A stretch of 64,000 bases of DNA from Georgenia soli (lineage in GTDB: Bacteria > Actinomycetota > Actinomycetes > Actinomycetales > Actinomycetaceae), in contig NZ_PDJI01000004.1 of the NCBI RefSeq assembly GCF_002563695.1, positions 1,364,001-1,428,000 of the forward strand, read 5' to 3'. The notes under the pieces were generated by a model, which ran no database searches, was not told the DNA's origin, and worked only from the letters and a program-made list of their open reading frames with translations. Below, piece after piece: positions 50,813 to 59,428 of the stretch. The number at the start of each line of letters is the position of its first letter. Position 1 is the first letter of the stretch. Made by a program: the position numbers and the translations under genes.

Positions 50813-52465
50813 CTACCCCAGCCCGAGCAGCGCGCCCATCCCCATCACGCCGGCGACGATGAGCACGATCCCGACGATGTCGAAGACAATCCCAGAGCGG
50901 ACCATCTTCATGATCGGGACCATGCCGGTGCCGTAGACGATCGCGTTCGGCGGGGTGGAGACCGGCAGCATGAACCCGAAGGACGCCCCGAAGATCGCGG
51001 CGACGGCCGGGATGACGGGGTTGACGCCCGCGGCCTCGGCCAGCGGGATGACGATCGGCACCACCACGCCGACGCTCGCGGTGTTCGACGTCGTCTCGCT
51101 GATGATGACCGCGATGACGGTGGCGAGGAGCGTCAGGCCGAGCAGCGAGCTGACGCCGAGGAGGTCGCTGAGCGAGGCGCCCATCGTCTCGGCCAGGCCG
51201 GTGGAGCCGAGCAGGCTGCCGAGGGTGATGCCGGCGCCGAAGAGGAGGATGGTGCCCCAGTCGATCTTGGTGGCGTCGTTCCAGCTGATGGTGAACTGGC
51301 GCCGCGAGAAGTCGACGGGCAGCAGGAACAGCAGGCTCGCCGCGACGACGGCGACGGCACCCTCGTTCATGCGCGCCGTGACGTTCTCGTACAGCGCCCC
51401 CTCGCCGCCGGTGACGAGACCGACGACGCCGGGCGTCACCCACAGCACGACGGCGACGGCGAAGGCGATGAGGGTGTTCCGCCCGCCGGGGCCCATGGGG
51501 CCGAGCTGGTCGCGCTCCAGGCGGACGTACTCGTCCACGCCGGAGATGCGCTTGACCTCGGGCCGGTTGAGGGCGACGAGGATGACGCACAGCGCGACGA
51601 ACATCAGCAGCACGATCGGGAAGGCGAGCACCATCCACGTGAAGAACGGGATGGTCTCCCCCGTCGCCTCCTCGATCAGCCCGCGCCCGATGAGGTTGGG
51701 CGGGCTGCCGACCGGGGTGAGCAGGCCGCCGACGCTCGCGCCGTAGGCGACCATGAGCATCAGGGCGGTGGCGAAGCGCAGCCGTCGAGGGTCGAGCTCC
51801 TTCCCGGCCTCGGCCGACATGACGCCGGCGATGAAGGTGACGATGCCGACGCCGATGGGCATCATCATCGCCGCGGTCGCCGTGTTGGAGACGAAGGCGC
51901 TGAGCAGCGCGGTGATCGCGCCGAACGCGATGATGATCCGCACGACCGAGCTGCCCACGCCCGGCAGGCTCAGGACCCCGAAGGCGAAGCGGCGGTCCAG
52001 GCCGTGCTTGCGCATGGACTCGGCGATGATGAAGCCGCCGAGGAAGACGAACAGGGTCGGGTTGCCGAAGAGGGCGAACACGTCGGCGGCCGGCGCGACC
52101 TCGAAGATCACCACGAGCGAGATCGCGAGGATCGCCGTCACCGGGATCGGGATGGCCTCGGTGATCCAGTAGACGATGACGAAGGTGAGGATCCCGGCCA
52201 GGCGCTGGGCCGGCTCGTCGAGCGTGCCGGTGGCGAGGTAGACGGCGATCCCGGCGAGCGGGCCGAGGAACAGGCCGGCCGTGCGGCGCAGCCGCTCCAG
52301 CCTCTGCTCGGCCGGGCTGAGGATCTCCTGCACCTCGTCGAACGTGCGGTAGGTGCCCCCGGTTCGTTCGGTGGTGGGGCCGGGCGGCGCCGACGCCCGC
52401 TCGGCGAACCCGGTGGCGGTGGCGGGCTGCTCCGGCCCCGGCCGGCTGCGGTTGCTGTCAGACAT
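50813..52465 (-). CDS. DASS/SLC13-family anion:Na+ symporter
   Basis: A 550-residue transporter. After a ~65-residue cytoplasmic N-terminus, it has the two DASS repeat signatures: VSNTATAAMMMPI with GSPPNLIGRG in the first half, and TTSNTASVGVVVPI with VSTPPNAIVYGTG in the second. These Ser-Asn-Thr loops bind Na+ and carboxylate. Substrates are usually C4-dicarboxylates, citrate or sulfate. ATG 52465 has AAGGAGCGAAGAGC upstream. The window thus has two carboxylate-type uptake systems, this and TctABC. Confidence 0.92.
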   Translation of the reverse strand: MSDSNRSRPGPEQPATATGFAERASAPPGPTTERTGGTYRTFDEVQEILSPAEQRLERLRRTAGLFLGPLAGIAVYLATGTLDEPAQRLAGILTFVIVYWITEAIPIPVTAILAISLVVIFEVAPAADVFALFGNPTLFVFLGGFIIAESMRKHGLDRRFAFGVLSLPGVGSSVVRIIIAFGAITALLSAFVSNTATAAMMMPIGVGIVTFIAGVMSAEAGKELDPRRLRFATALMLMVAYGASVGGLLTPVGSPPNLIGRGLIEEATGETIPFFTWMVLAFPIVLLMFVALCVILVALNRPEVKRISGVDEYVRLERDQLGPMGPGGRNTLIAFAVAVVLWVTPGVVGLVTGGEGALYENVTARMNEGAVAVVAASLLFLLPVDFSRRQFTISWNDATKIDWGTILLFGAGITLGSLLGSTGLAETMGASLSDLLGVSSLLGLTLLATVIAVIISETTSNTASVGVVVPIVIPLAEAAGVNPVIPAVAAIFGASFGFMLPVSTPPNAIVYGTGMVPIMKMVRSGIVFDIVGIVLIVAGVMGMGALLGLG

Positions 52466-52607
52466 GCTCTTCGCTCCTTCGCGACGGGCAGACCTCGAGA
52501 ACCACATCATGAGGGGACGGCGCACGGTCGGCATCTCGGGTGCCGGCGGAGGGGGCCGCGGCTCGGCAGCCTGGTTCGCCGCCACCCTGCGACCGCTGCA
52601 CGACACC

Positions 52608-52635
52608 GCGAGCGCCACTGGCGCACTGCGCTCGC
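52608..52635 (-). terminator. Possible terminator between TauE and DASS genes
   Basis: An 8-bp stem GCGAGCGC/GCGCTCGC (52608-52615 with 52628-52635) lies 47 bp after the TauE stop on the minus strand. The rest of this 216-bp gap shows no gene. Confidence 0.4.
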
Positions 52636-52681
52636 CGTGTCGAGCAGCGCTCGTGGGCGGGCGCCGAGCGGCGTTCCGCAC

Positions 52682-53440
52682 TCAGGTCGTCGTCACGAGC
52701 CTGGCGACCCCGCGCACGAGCGTCCCCATCGCCCCGACCGACACCACGACGACGGCGAGCCGGCGCGCCGCGCCAGCTGAGACCCTGCGTGCCACACGTC
52801 CGCCGAGCAGGACGCCGACCGGCACGGCGCACGCCACGGCGGCCACCAGCCACCCGTCGGGCGGACCGGCGGGACCCGCCGCGCCGACGCCCAGCTTGGT
52901 CACGAGGGACACCGTTCCCATGGTGAGGAAGATCGGCTGGAGCGTGGCGGCGAAGGGCCGCTGCTCCCACCCGGTGGCGCGGGCGTAGATCAGCATCGCC
53001 GGCGCGGCCACGCCGACCGCGGTGTTGAGGAAGCCCCCGACCACGCCCGCGGCCAGGCCCGGGACCCGGCCGCCCACGACCGGCATGCCCCGCCACAGCA
53101 CCGCCCCGCCCAGGCCGGTCAGCACCACGACGCCGATGATCACCTCGAGCACGCCGGTGTCCGCCTCGCGGACCAGCAGCGCGGCCGGGACCGCCCCGAG
53201 GACCACCACCGGAGCCACGACGGCGTAGCGCCGCCAGTCGATCTCCGCCCGCGCCGCCAGGGTCAGCAGGAGCGCGGACATGATCGTCGTCGCGTTCGTC
53301 AGCATCACGCCGGTGACGGGCCCGATCGCGAGCGCGAGTGCAGGAGCCACCACGAGGCCGGTGCCCATGCCGCTCGTGCGCTGCAGCACGCACCCCAGGA
53401 TGACCGCGGCCAGCACGAGGGCCAGCAGCCCGGCGTTCAT
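52682..53440 (-). CDS. TauE/SafE-family anion exporter
   Basis: A 252-residue membrane protein with about eight helices. The family shows two similar halves; here GMGTGLVVAPALAL in the first half and GVVGGFLNTAVGVAAPAMLIY in the second match the TauE/SafE glycine-rich signatures. Members export sulfite, sulfoacetate or related organic anions. The start is ATG 53440. It is separate from the E1 operon by a strong hairpin at 53508. Confidence 0.88.
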   Translation of the reverse strand: MNAGLLALVLAAVILGCVLQRTSGMGTGLVVAPALALAIGPVTGVMLTNATTIMSALLLTLAARAEIDWRRYAVVAPVVVLGAVPAALLVREADTGVLEVIIGVVVLTGLGGAVLWRGMPVVGGRVPGLAAGVVGGFLNTAVGVAAPAMLIYARATGWEQRPFAATLQPIFLTMGTVSLVTKLGVGAAGPAGPPDGWLVAAVACAVPVGVLLGGRVARRVSAGAARRLAVVVVSVGAMGTLVRGVARLVTTT

Positions 53441-53507
53441 GGGACCACCCTCGCCGGTCTCAGCCGCTCAGGCCAGCCATCAGCTCGTAGCGGACGAGCA
53501 CGCACGA

Positions 53508-53541
53508 GCGCGCCCACCGGGTGTGGGTCCGGTGGGCGCGC
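53508..53541 (-). terminator. Terminator of the E1-lipoyl operon
   Basis: A 13-bp perfect stem (53508-53520 with 53529-53541) with an 8-base loop follows the lipoyl gene stop on the minus strand. Further partial pairing outside lengthens it. Confidence 0.75.
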
Positions 53542-53553
53542 CGCGTCGTGTGC

Positions 53554-53787
53554 CTACTCGATCCGCGCGATGGGCGCCCCCTGCCTGACGGCGTCGTCCT
53601 CGGCGACCAGGAGCCGTACCGTTCCGGCGGCCGGGGCCGTCACCTCCGCGTCGACCTTGTCCACCTGCACCTCGCCGAGGAGCTGCCCCTCGGACACCTG
53701 CTCGCCGTCGGCGACGTACCAGGTGGCGAGCACCCCCTCGGTGTCGGGCCTGGTCTCGTCGAGGGGCGGGAAGAGCACGTCCGTCAT
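53554..53787 (-). CDS. Stand-alone lipoyl-carrier protein
   Basis: A 77-residue single biotinyl/lipoyl domain. The modified Lys is in VQVDKVDAEV (about 43), the typical DK-(V/A) turn, and AAGTVRLLVAEDDAV follows. It lacks the E1/E3-binding and acyltransferase domains of a normal E2, and also the GcvH length. It is coupled to E1 beta by ATGA overlap. It likely carries the acyl or redox group made by the upstream E1, but the partner that completes the reaction is not in the window. Confidence 0.87.
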   Translation of the reverse strand: MTDVLFPPLDETRPDTEGVLATWYVADGEQVSEGQLLGEVQVDKVDAEVTAPAAGTVRLLVAEDDAVRQGAPIARIE

Positions 53788-54815
53788 GCCAGCACCCTCC
53801 GCACCGCGGCCTCGATGCGCTCCTGCCGCGGCAGGACGGCGTACTCGAGGTCGTGGGCGTACGGGATCGGGATGTCCGGCATCGTCACCCGCTGCACCGG
53901 TGCCTTGAGCATCGACGGATCCTTGTCGGTGATCGTCGCGGCCACCTCCCCCGAGAGCCCGAAGGAGAGATAGTCCTCGTCCACGACGACGAGCCGGCCC
54001 GTCTTCCCCACGGACTCCAGGATCGCCTCCCGGTCGAGCGGCACGAGCGAGCGCAGGTCGAGGATCTCGGCGCTGACGCCCTCGCCGTCGAGCCTCTCGG
54101 CGACGTCGAGCGCGTGGTGGACGGACAGGGAGAGCGTCACCACCGTCACGTCGGTCCCGGGCCGGACCACGTTGGCCTTGCCGCTGGGCACGAGGTGCTC
54201 ACCCTCGGGGACGACGTCGATCGCGCGGCGGTTCTTGGCCATCCAGGGCAGGCCCATGATGCCCTTGTGGAACATGTACACGACGGGGCTGTCGTCGCGG
54301 ATGGCGGAGGTCATCAGGCCCTTGGCGTCCGCCGGGTTGGACGGCACGACGACCTTCATCCCCGGCAGGTGCGCGAAGGTGGCCCACAGGCACTGCGAGT
54401 GCTGCCCGCCGTCGGAGTACCCGCCGCCGACCGCCGTCGTCAGCACCATCGGCACCTTGACGTTGCCGCCGGAGAAGTAGTGGATCTTCGCCATGTGGTT
54501 GTAGATCTGGTCGAGGCAGACGCCCATGAAGTCGGCGAACATCAGCTCCACGATCGGCCGCATGCCCTCGGTGGCCGCGCCGATGCCGAGGCCGATGAAC
54601 GCGGTCTCCGAGATCGGGGTGTCGATGACCCGGTCCTTGCCGAACCTCTCGAGCAGGCCGGTGGTGGAGGAGAAGATGCCGCCGTACTCGCCGACGTCCT
54701 CCCCCAGGTACACGACGGTCTCGTCGCGCTCCATCTCCTGGGCGATGGCCTCGACCATCGCCTTGGAGGTGTTGAGGCGCCGGGTGGCCGGCTGGGTGGG
54801 GGCGGTGGTGGTCAT
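53784..54815 (-). CDS. 2-oxoacid/acetoin dehydrogenase E1 beta subunit
   Basis: A 343-residue transketolase-like E1 beta. It has VYLGEDVGEYGGIF (Glu that activates ThDP), IDTPISETAFIGLGIGAA, AVGGGYSDGGQHSQ (ThDP/phosphate region) and the C-terminal VVVDEDYLSFGLSGEVAA. With E1 alpha it decarboxylates a 2-oxoacid or cleaves acetoin with ThDP and passes the acyl group to lipoamide. ATG 54815 has GGAGGACCG upstream and overlaps the E1 alpha stop. Confidence 0.93.
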   Translation of the reverse strand: MTTTAPTQPATRRLNTSKAMVEAIAQEMERDETVVYLGEDVGEYGGIFSSTTGLLERFGKDRVIDTPISETAFIGLGIGAATEGMRPIVELMFADFMGVCLDQIYNHMAKIHYFSGGNVKVPMVLTTAVGGGYSDGGQHSQCLWATFAHLPGMKVVVPSNPADAKGLMTSAIRDDSPVVYMFHKGIMGLPWMAKNRRAIDVVPEGEHLVPSGKANVVRPGTDVTVVTLSLSVHHALDVAERLDGEGVSAEILDLRSLVPLDREAILESVGKTGRLVVVDEDYLSFGLSGEVAATITDKDPSMLKAPVQRVTMPDIPIPYAHDLEYAVLPRQERIEAAVRRVLA

Positions 54816-55867
54816 CGGTCCTCCTCGGCGAAGACGTGCTTCATGACGTCGGCGACGTCGGGCACGGGGCTGTCCTTGGCGAAGGCGACGGCGGCCTCGA
54901 CCTTCTCGGTGGCCTGCTCCTTGGTCCGGGCGACGGCTGCGTCGTCGAGGACGCCTGCCTCCCGCAGCCGGGTCTCGTACAGGGGGATGGGATCGAGGGC
55001 GGAGACGCTCTCGAGGTCCGCCCGGTAGCCCTGTGCGTCGCCCTCGAAGTGGCCCCACATCCGCAGGGTCGCGACCTCGATCAGGCTCGGGCCCTCCCCC
55101 GCCCGGGCGCGGCCGACCGCCCGTTCGGCTGCGGCGTAGACGGCGTCGACGTCGTTGTGCTCCACCCGCTCGCCGGGGATCCCGTAGGCGGCCGCCCGCA
55201 CGGCGTTGGACGGCACGGACGTGGACGCGGTCCGCGGGACCGAGATGCCCCACTCGTTGTCCTCGACGACGAACACGACCGGGAGCTTCCACAGCGCGGC
55301 AAGGTTGAGGGACTCGTGGAAGGCCCCCTGGTTCGCGGCCCCCTCACCGGTCACGGCGACGGCGATCCCGCCGGTCCCCCGACGTTTGAACGCGAACGCC
55401 ATGCCCAACGCGGGCGGGTAGCCCTCGGCGATGATGCCGGAGCAGGAGAAGTGCGTCTCGGGGTCGAACAGGTGCATGTGGCCGCCTCGGCCGCGGCCGA
55501 GGCCGGTCTCACGGCCGAAGATCTCGGCGGTCATCTTCTTCAGGTCGACGCCGTGGGCGACGGCGAAGTGGTGCGGCCGGTGCGTGGCGGTGACGGCGTC
55601 GTCCGTGGTCAGGTGCGCGCACACCCCCGCCGCGACGGGTTCCTGGCCGGCGGAGAGGTGCATCTCCCCCGGGACCAGGCCCTTGCCGATGTCGAAACCG
55701 GGTCCCTTGTCGGCGTGGTACTCGCGGAGGATGGCCTCCTCGAAGGTGCGGGAGAGCACCATCGTCTCGTAGAGCCGGGCCCGTACGTCGTCGGGCAGCT
55801 CGGGTGCGGGTGACCCGGCGTCGGTGGGTGCCGGGACAGGTGCCGGCCTGGACACGTCTGTCGACAT
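54812..55867 (-). CDS. 2-oxoacid/acetoin dehydrogenase E1 alpha subunit
   Basis: A 351-residue ThDP-binding subunit. The ThDP motif starts TGEGAANQGAFHESLN (a GEG variant of GDG, common in AcoA) and ends VVFVVEDNEW. HRPHHFAVAHG and GRGRGGHMHLFD are the conserved substrate and phosphorylation-loop-like regions. It is closest in pattern to acetoin dehydrogenase alpha (AcoA) rather than PDH, though the substrate is not fixed. ATG 55867 has AACGGAGGCAACC upstream. First gene of a three-gene operon. Confidence 0.92.
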   Translation of the reverse strand: MSTDVSRPAPVPAPTDAGSPAPELPDDVRARLYETMVLSRTFEEAILREYHADKGPGFDIGKGLVPGEMHLSAGQEPVAAGVCAHLTTDDAVTATHRPHHFAVAHGVDLKKMTAEIFGRETGLGRGRGGHMHLFDPETHFSCSGIIAEGYPPALGMAFAFKRRGTGGIAVAVTGEGAANQGAFHESLNLAALWKLPVVFVVEDNEWGISVPRTASTSVPSNAVRAAAYGIPGERVEHNDVDAVYAAAERAVGRARAGEGPSLIEVATLRMWGHFEGDAQGYRADLESVSALDPIPLYETRLREAGVLDDAAVARTKEQATEKVEAAVAFAKDSPVPDVADVMKHVFAEEDR

Positions 55868-56096
55868 GGTTGCCTCCGTTGGCTAGATGTCCTTGCTCTC
55901 ACTCTGGTTCGTCCGGCAGCCGCGGGCAACGGTCGAGATTTCAGATGGTGATAGCGGCACGCGTGGGCGCTTTGCCCGTCGACAACTGCCGGTGCGCGCG
56001 TGCACACTCGACGGAGACGGAACGTCGTCCCGAGGCTCCAGCACAGCGGCCAGGGACCGAGGTGCGGGGTCCTCCGAGGGGGGCCGCACAGGCGAG

Positions 56097-56450
56097 GTGA
56101 CGACGTCGATGATGCCCACCGGACAGACCGCGCGATCGCGGCACGAGGCGGGCGCTGTCGCGCTCCTGACCACCGAGGGCGCGGTGCGGCTGGTGCTCTC
56201 CGGGCCGATCGACCAGCTCTGCGCCGCGGACGTCGACGCGGCCGTGGGCGAGGCCGTCGCGTCCGGGCTGCCCGTCGAGGTCGACACCCGCCACGTGACC
56301 TTCATGGACACCGCGGGCGTGGCGGCGCTCCAGTCGCTCACCGCAGCGTTCCCGCTGCGCGCCACGTTCGTCACTCCCACGGACCTCGTGCGATTCCTCC
56401 TCCAGGTGACCCACCTCGACGAGTCGGTGGAGATCGCGCCGGAGACCTAG
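56097..56450 (+). CDS. STAS-domain protein (anti-sigma factor antagonist-like)
   Basis: A 117-residue single STAS domain. It has AVRLVLSGPIDQLCAADVDAAV (first strand-helix) and VEVDTRHVTFMDTAGVAAL, where the phosphorylatable residue would be Thr in the MDTAG loop (usually D-S/T-x-G). Such proteins bind anti-sigma kinases when unphosphorylated. The PP2C at 35556 could act on it (inference). GTG 56097 is used; in-frame ATG 56109 is equally possible. Confidence 0.8.
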   Translation: MTTSMMPTGQTARSRHEAGAVALLTTEGAVRLVLSGPIDQLCAADVDAAVGEAVASGLPVEVDTRHVTFMDTAGVAALQSLTAAFPLRATFVTPTDLVRFLLQVTHLDESVEIAPET

Positions 56451-56476
56451 AGCCAGCCTGAGTCGGGGGGACGGTC

Positions 56477-56507
56477 GGGCCGTCGGTGCAGGGGGCACCG
56501 GCGGCCC
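56477..56507. terminator. Hairpin between convergent STAS and ANTAR genes
   Basis: A 13-bp stem with one G-T pair (56477-56489 with 56495-56507) lies in the convergent gap. It can serve both genes. Confidence 0.65.
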
Positions 56508-56578
56508 GGCGCCGTCCCGACCGAGCACCGACCGCCGGGGGTTCGGCAGCGCCTGAACCTGGAGGGGCCGCGGCCTGC

Positions 56579-57922
56579 TCAGCCCTCCGTCGCCGTCCTC
56601 CCCGCACGGCGCCCGGCCGCCTCCTGCACGATCCGCGCCGCCAGCACGCGCAGCTTCACGTTGCTGTCGCGACTCCTCTTCACCAGCCGGGCGAAGGCCT
56701 CGTCGGCGTCGACGCCGGCCTGCGCCATGATGACGCCCTTGGCCTGCTCGATCGTCGCGCGCGACTCCAGCGCCTGGCTGAGGGTCCGCGCGGTGTCCTC
56801 GAGCTCCGCCTTGAGCTCGATCTCGTGGAGCACCGCCGCCATGGCCGCCACCAGCAGCTCGGCGACGTCGCGCAGCCCGCCGTCGAACCCGTTCAGCTCC
56901 GTGCTGTAGAGGGCGAGCACGCCCACCGGATCGTTGCCGGCCGTGATCGGCAGTGCGAGCACCGACCGCACGCCGGACCCGGAGGCCAGGTCGGTGAGGC
57001 GCCGCCAGCCGCTGTGCCCGAGCAGGTCGGCCACCTGCACCGCCCGCCGGTTGTCCCAGGCGTCGAAGCCAGGCCCCTCCATCGCCACCATCTGGGCGCC
57101 GTCGACGACCTGGGCCGCCTTGGAGGTGGTCGCCACGAGCTGGGGCTCGCGCGGTGTCCCCACCGTGACGCTGACCCCGGCATCCGGGCGGAGCGCCTGT
57201 GCGCAGATCTCCGCCAGGCGCGCGACGCTCGCCGCCCGTCCGATGCGGTGCAGCGGAAGCTTGCTCATCTCGACCAGCGCGGCGGCCGCCGGCGGGCGCA
57301 GGACCGCCGGGAGCCCGTACTCCTCGCGCGCGCCCGAACGAAGCAGCACCCAGGTCACCTCGGTGACGTCCGTGACGGCGTCGTACGACACGCTCGCCAC
57401 CAGCTCGGTGCTGGCCCCCTCCCCACCGCGGGGCACGAGCGCGACGACCTGCCGGAAGGGCGCGTGCTCCCGTACCGCCGTCGCCAGCCGGCGGCGCAGC
57501 TTCGGGCGGTCCTCGGCGAGGACGAAACTGACGAGCGGGCGGCCGGGCAGGCTCTCGGCCCGGACGTGCAGGAGCTCGGCAGCGGCGGCGTTTCCGGACC
57601 GGATCAGCCCGTCCGCGTCGCTGACCACGACGGCGACCGGCAGCACCTGGATCAGCCGCTCGTGCTGCCACCGCCGGGTGTGCACGCTCTCCAGCAGCCG
57701 TGCCACCTCGGCACGCTGCATCCGGATCTCCTCGTCGGCGACACGCAGCTCCTCGTGCGCGGACTGCAGGTCCGCGAGCAGGGCGTCGGAGTCGGCGCGA
57801 CTCAGCGCACCCCGGACGGCCTCGATCTGCTTCTCGAGCGCGTCGAGCTGGTCGTCGAAGGCATCGGCCGGACCGCCTGCCTGGGAGTGCTCCACCACAG
57901 GTGGCTCCTCGCATCCCGTCAT
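56579..57922 (-). CDS. PAS-GAF-ANTAR regulator
   Basis: A 447-residue cytoplasmic regulator. A coiled coil at about 15-75, a PAS domain at about 85-195 (LPVAVVVSDADGLIRSGNAAAAELL), a GAF domain at about 225-375, and a C-terminal ANTAR helix bundle at about 380-440 with QALESRATIEQAKGVIMAQAGV. ANTAR domains bind paired hexaloop RNA hairpins to prevent termination. The ATG at 57922 lacks a strong ribosome site; GTG codons about 10 residues upstream are alternatives. It diverges from the small coiled-coil gene. Confidence 0.87.
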   Translation of the reverse strand: MTGCEEPPVVEHSQAGGPADAFDDQLDALEKQIEAVRGALSRADSDALLADLQSAHEELRVADEEIRMQRAEVARLLESVHTRRWQHERLIQVLPVAVVVSDADGLIRSGNAAAAELLHVRAESLPGRPLVSFVLAEDRPKLRRRLATAVREHAPFRQVVALVPRGGEGASTELVASVSYDAVTDVTEVTWVLLRSGAREEYGLPAVLRPPAAAALVEMSKLPLHRIGRAASVARLAEICAQALRPDAGVSVTVGTPREPQLVATTSKAAQVVDGAQMVAMEGPGFDAWDNRRAVQVADLLGHSGWRRLTDLASGSGVRSVLALPITAGNDPVGVLALYSTELNGFDGGLRDVAELLVAAMAAVLHEIELKAELEDTARTLSQALESRATIEQAKGVIMAQAGVDADEAFARLVKRSRDSNVKLRVLAARIVQEAAGRRAGRTATEG

Positions 57923-57987
57923 GCTCAGCCACGGCCGTGCTCCCGTGACCACCACACTGTGGCAAGGACCGAGAGTACCGTGGTGAC
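57923..57987. promoter_or_regulatory. Divergent promoter between ANTAR regulator and CheB/CheR cluster
   Basis: The sequence GAGAGTACCGT around 57971-57981 contains TACCGT for the plus strand (about 7 bases before GTG 57988, a leaderless arrangement) and TACTCT on the minus strand. The two -10-like boxes overlap, so expression of the two sides may compete. Confidence 0.5.
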
Positions 57988-58383
57988 GTGGAGCAGGCGA
58001 GGGCCGACGAGGTTGCCCGTCGTCGCGCCCGGGCCGCCGAGAGGGTGCGGGAGCTGGTCGCGCTCCGGTCAAGGCTGACCACCGGCGGACCGGTCACCCC
58101 GGAGGATGTCGACCTCGCGGTGAGCCACGCCGAGGAGTCCCGCGTGCTTGCGGAGGAGGCGCACGAGCACGCGGCGGAGGCGCACCACCATGCCGCGCTC
58201 GCGCACACGACGGCGGCAGAGATGCTCGAGCTGCTCGGCGGCCGCGACGGCGGGGCGCGCGCCGCCCAGCACCGCGACGCCGCCCGTGCGCACCTCGCGC
58301 TCGAGCAGGCCGACCGGCTGCGGACGGCGGAGAACGGTGCCGACCCGGCGAGCTCCCACCGGCCGGACGAGCAGAGGGTGTGA
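57988..58383 (+). CDS. Small Ala/His/Glu-rich coiled-coil protein
   Basis: A 131-residue protein, mostly helical. The first 40 residues are Arg/Ala-rich, and about 55-85 is a His-rich amphipathic segment (EEAHEHAAEAHHHAALAH). I do not recognise a family. It precedes cheB by 4 bp, so it is likely a partner in that signalling unit. GTG 57988 is preceded by a -10-like box and no ribosome site. Confidence 0.75.
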   Translation: MEQARADEVARRRARAAERVRELVALRSRLTTGGPVTPEDVDLAVSHAEESRVLAEEAHEHAAEAHHHAALAHTTAAEMLELLGGRDGGARAAQHRDAARAHLALEQADRLRTAENGADPASSHRPDEQRV

Positions 58384-58387
58384 GTGC

Positions 58388-59428
58388 GTGGCCAGACGTG
58401 ACGTCGTCGTCGTCGGCGCCTCCGCGGGCGGGGTCGAGGCCCTCCGCCAGCTCGCCGGTGGCCTGCCCGCCGACTTCCCGGCCACCGTGGTCGTCGTGCT
58501 GCACGTGCCCTCCACGGGTACCAGCGCGCTGCCCCGCATCCTCGACCGCGCCGGTCCCCTGCCCGCACGGCACGCCGTCGAGGGCGACAGGCTCCGGCAC
58601 GGGCAGATTCTCGTCGCCGCACCCGACCAGCACCTCATCGTCTACGACGACGCCGTCACCCTCTCGCGCGGCCCGCGGGAGAACGGTCACCGGCCCGCCG
58701 TCGACGTGCTCTTCCGCTCCGCCGCGGCCGCCCTCGGTCCCCGGGTGGTCGCCGTCGTCCTCTCGGGCGCCCTGGACGACGGCGCCGCGGGCATGGTCGC
58801 GGTGAAGTCGCGCGGCGGCGTCGGCATCTGCCAGGACCCTGGCGAGGCGCTGCACGAGTCCATGCCGAGCGCCGCCATGCAGGCCGTCGAGGTGGACCGG
58901 GTCGTCCCGGCCGCGATGATCCCCGCCCTCCTGAGCCGCATCGTCCTCGAGGAGGTCACCGACGTGCCGACGCCGCCGCCCGATCGCATGCGGAACGAGG
59001 CGCTGGTGGCCGAGTTCGACCTCGAGGCGATCGACAACGGCGGTGACCGACCCGGGATGCCGTCGGACTACACCTGCCCCGACTGTCAGGGTCCGCTGTA
59101 CGAGATCGTCGAGAGCGGGCTGCTGCGGTTCCGGTGCCGCGTGGGTCACGCCTGGTCCGTCGCGAGCCTCGCCGCGCAGCAGACCGCCACGCTGCAGGGT
59201 GCGCTCTGGATGGCCCTCAGGTCGCTGGAGGAGAAGGCCACGCTCACGCGCCGGCTCGGGCAGCAGGCGGTGAGCCAGGGCAGACCCCTGACGTCGGAGG
59301 CCCTCGGCGCCGAGACCGACGACGTGCTGCGCGCCGCCGCCACGTTGCGTGACCTGATCGACCAGATCACCGCCCACGGGACCGTGACCGGGCAGGAGGG
59401 CGGGTCGAGACGTGAACGGGAGAACTGA
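58388..59428 (+). CDS. CheB-type methylesterase with C-terminal zinc ribbon
   Basis: A 346-residue protein lacking the usual receiver domain. The CheB catalytic triad is readable: Ser in VGASAGGVEAL (about 13), His in LHVPSTGT (about 40) and Asp in LSGALDDGAAG (about 135). After about residue 200, a short zinc ribbon YTCPDCQGPLYE with FRCRVGHAWS is present. It resembles CheB paralogues found in stress or blue-light pathways rather than chemotaxis. GTG 58388 is used. Overlaps cheR by 17 bp. Confidence 0.87.
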   Translation: MARRDVVVVGASAGGVEALRQLAGGLPADFPATVVVVLHVPSTGTSALPRILDRAGPLPARHAVEGDRLRHGQILVAAPDQHLIVYDDAVTLSRGPRENGHRPAVDVLFRSAAAALGPRVVAVVLSGALDDGAAGMVAVKSRGGVGICQDPGEALHESMPSAAMQAVEVDRVVPAAMIPALLSRIVLEEVTDVPTPPPDRMRNEALVAEFDLEAIDNGGDRPGMPSDYTCPDCQGPLYEIVESGLLRFRCRVGHAWSVASLAAQQTATLQGALWMALRSLEEKATLTRRLGQQAVSQGRPLTSEALGAETDDVLRAAATLRDLIDQITAHGTVTGQEGGSRREREN

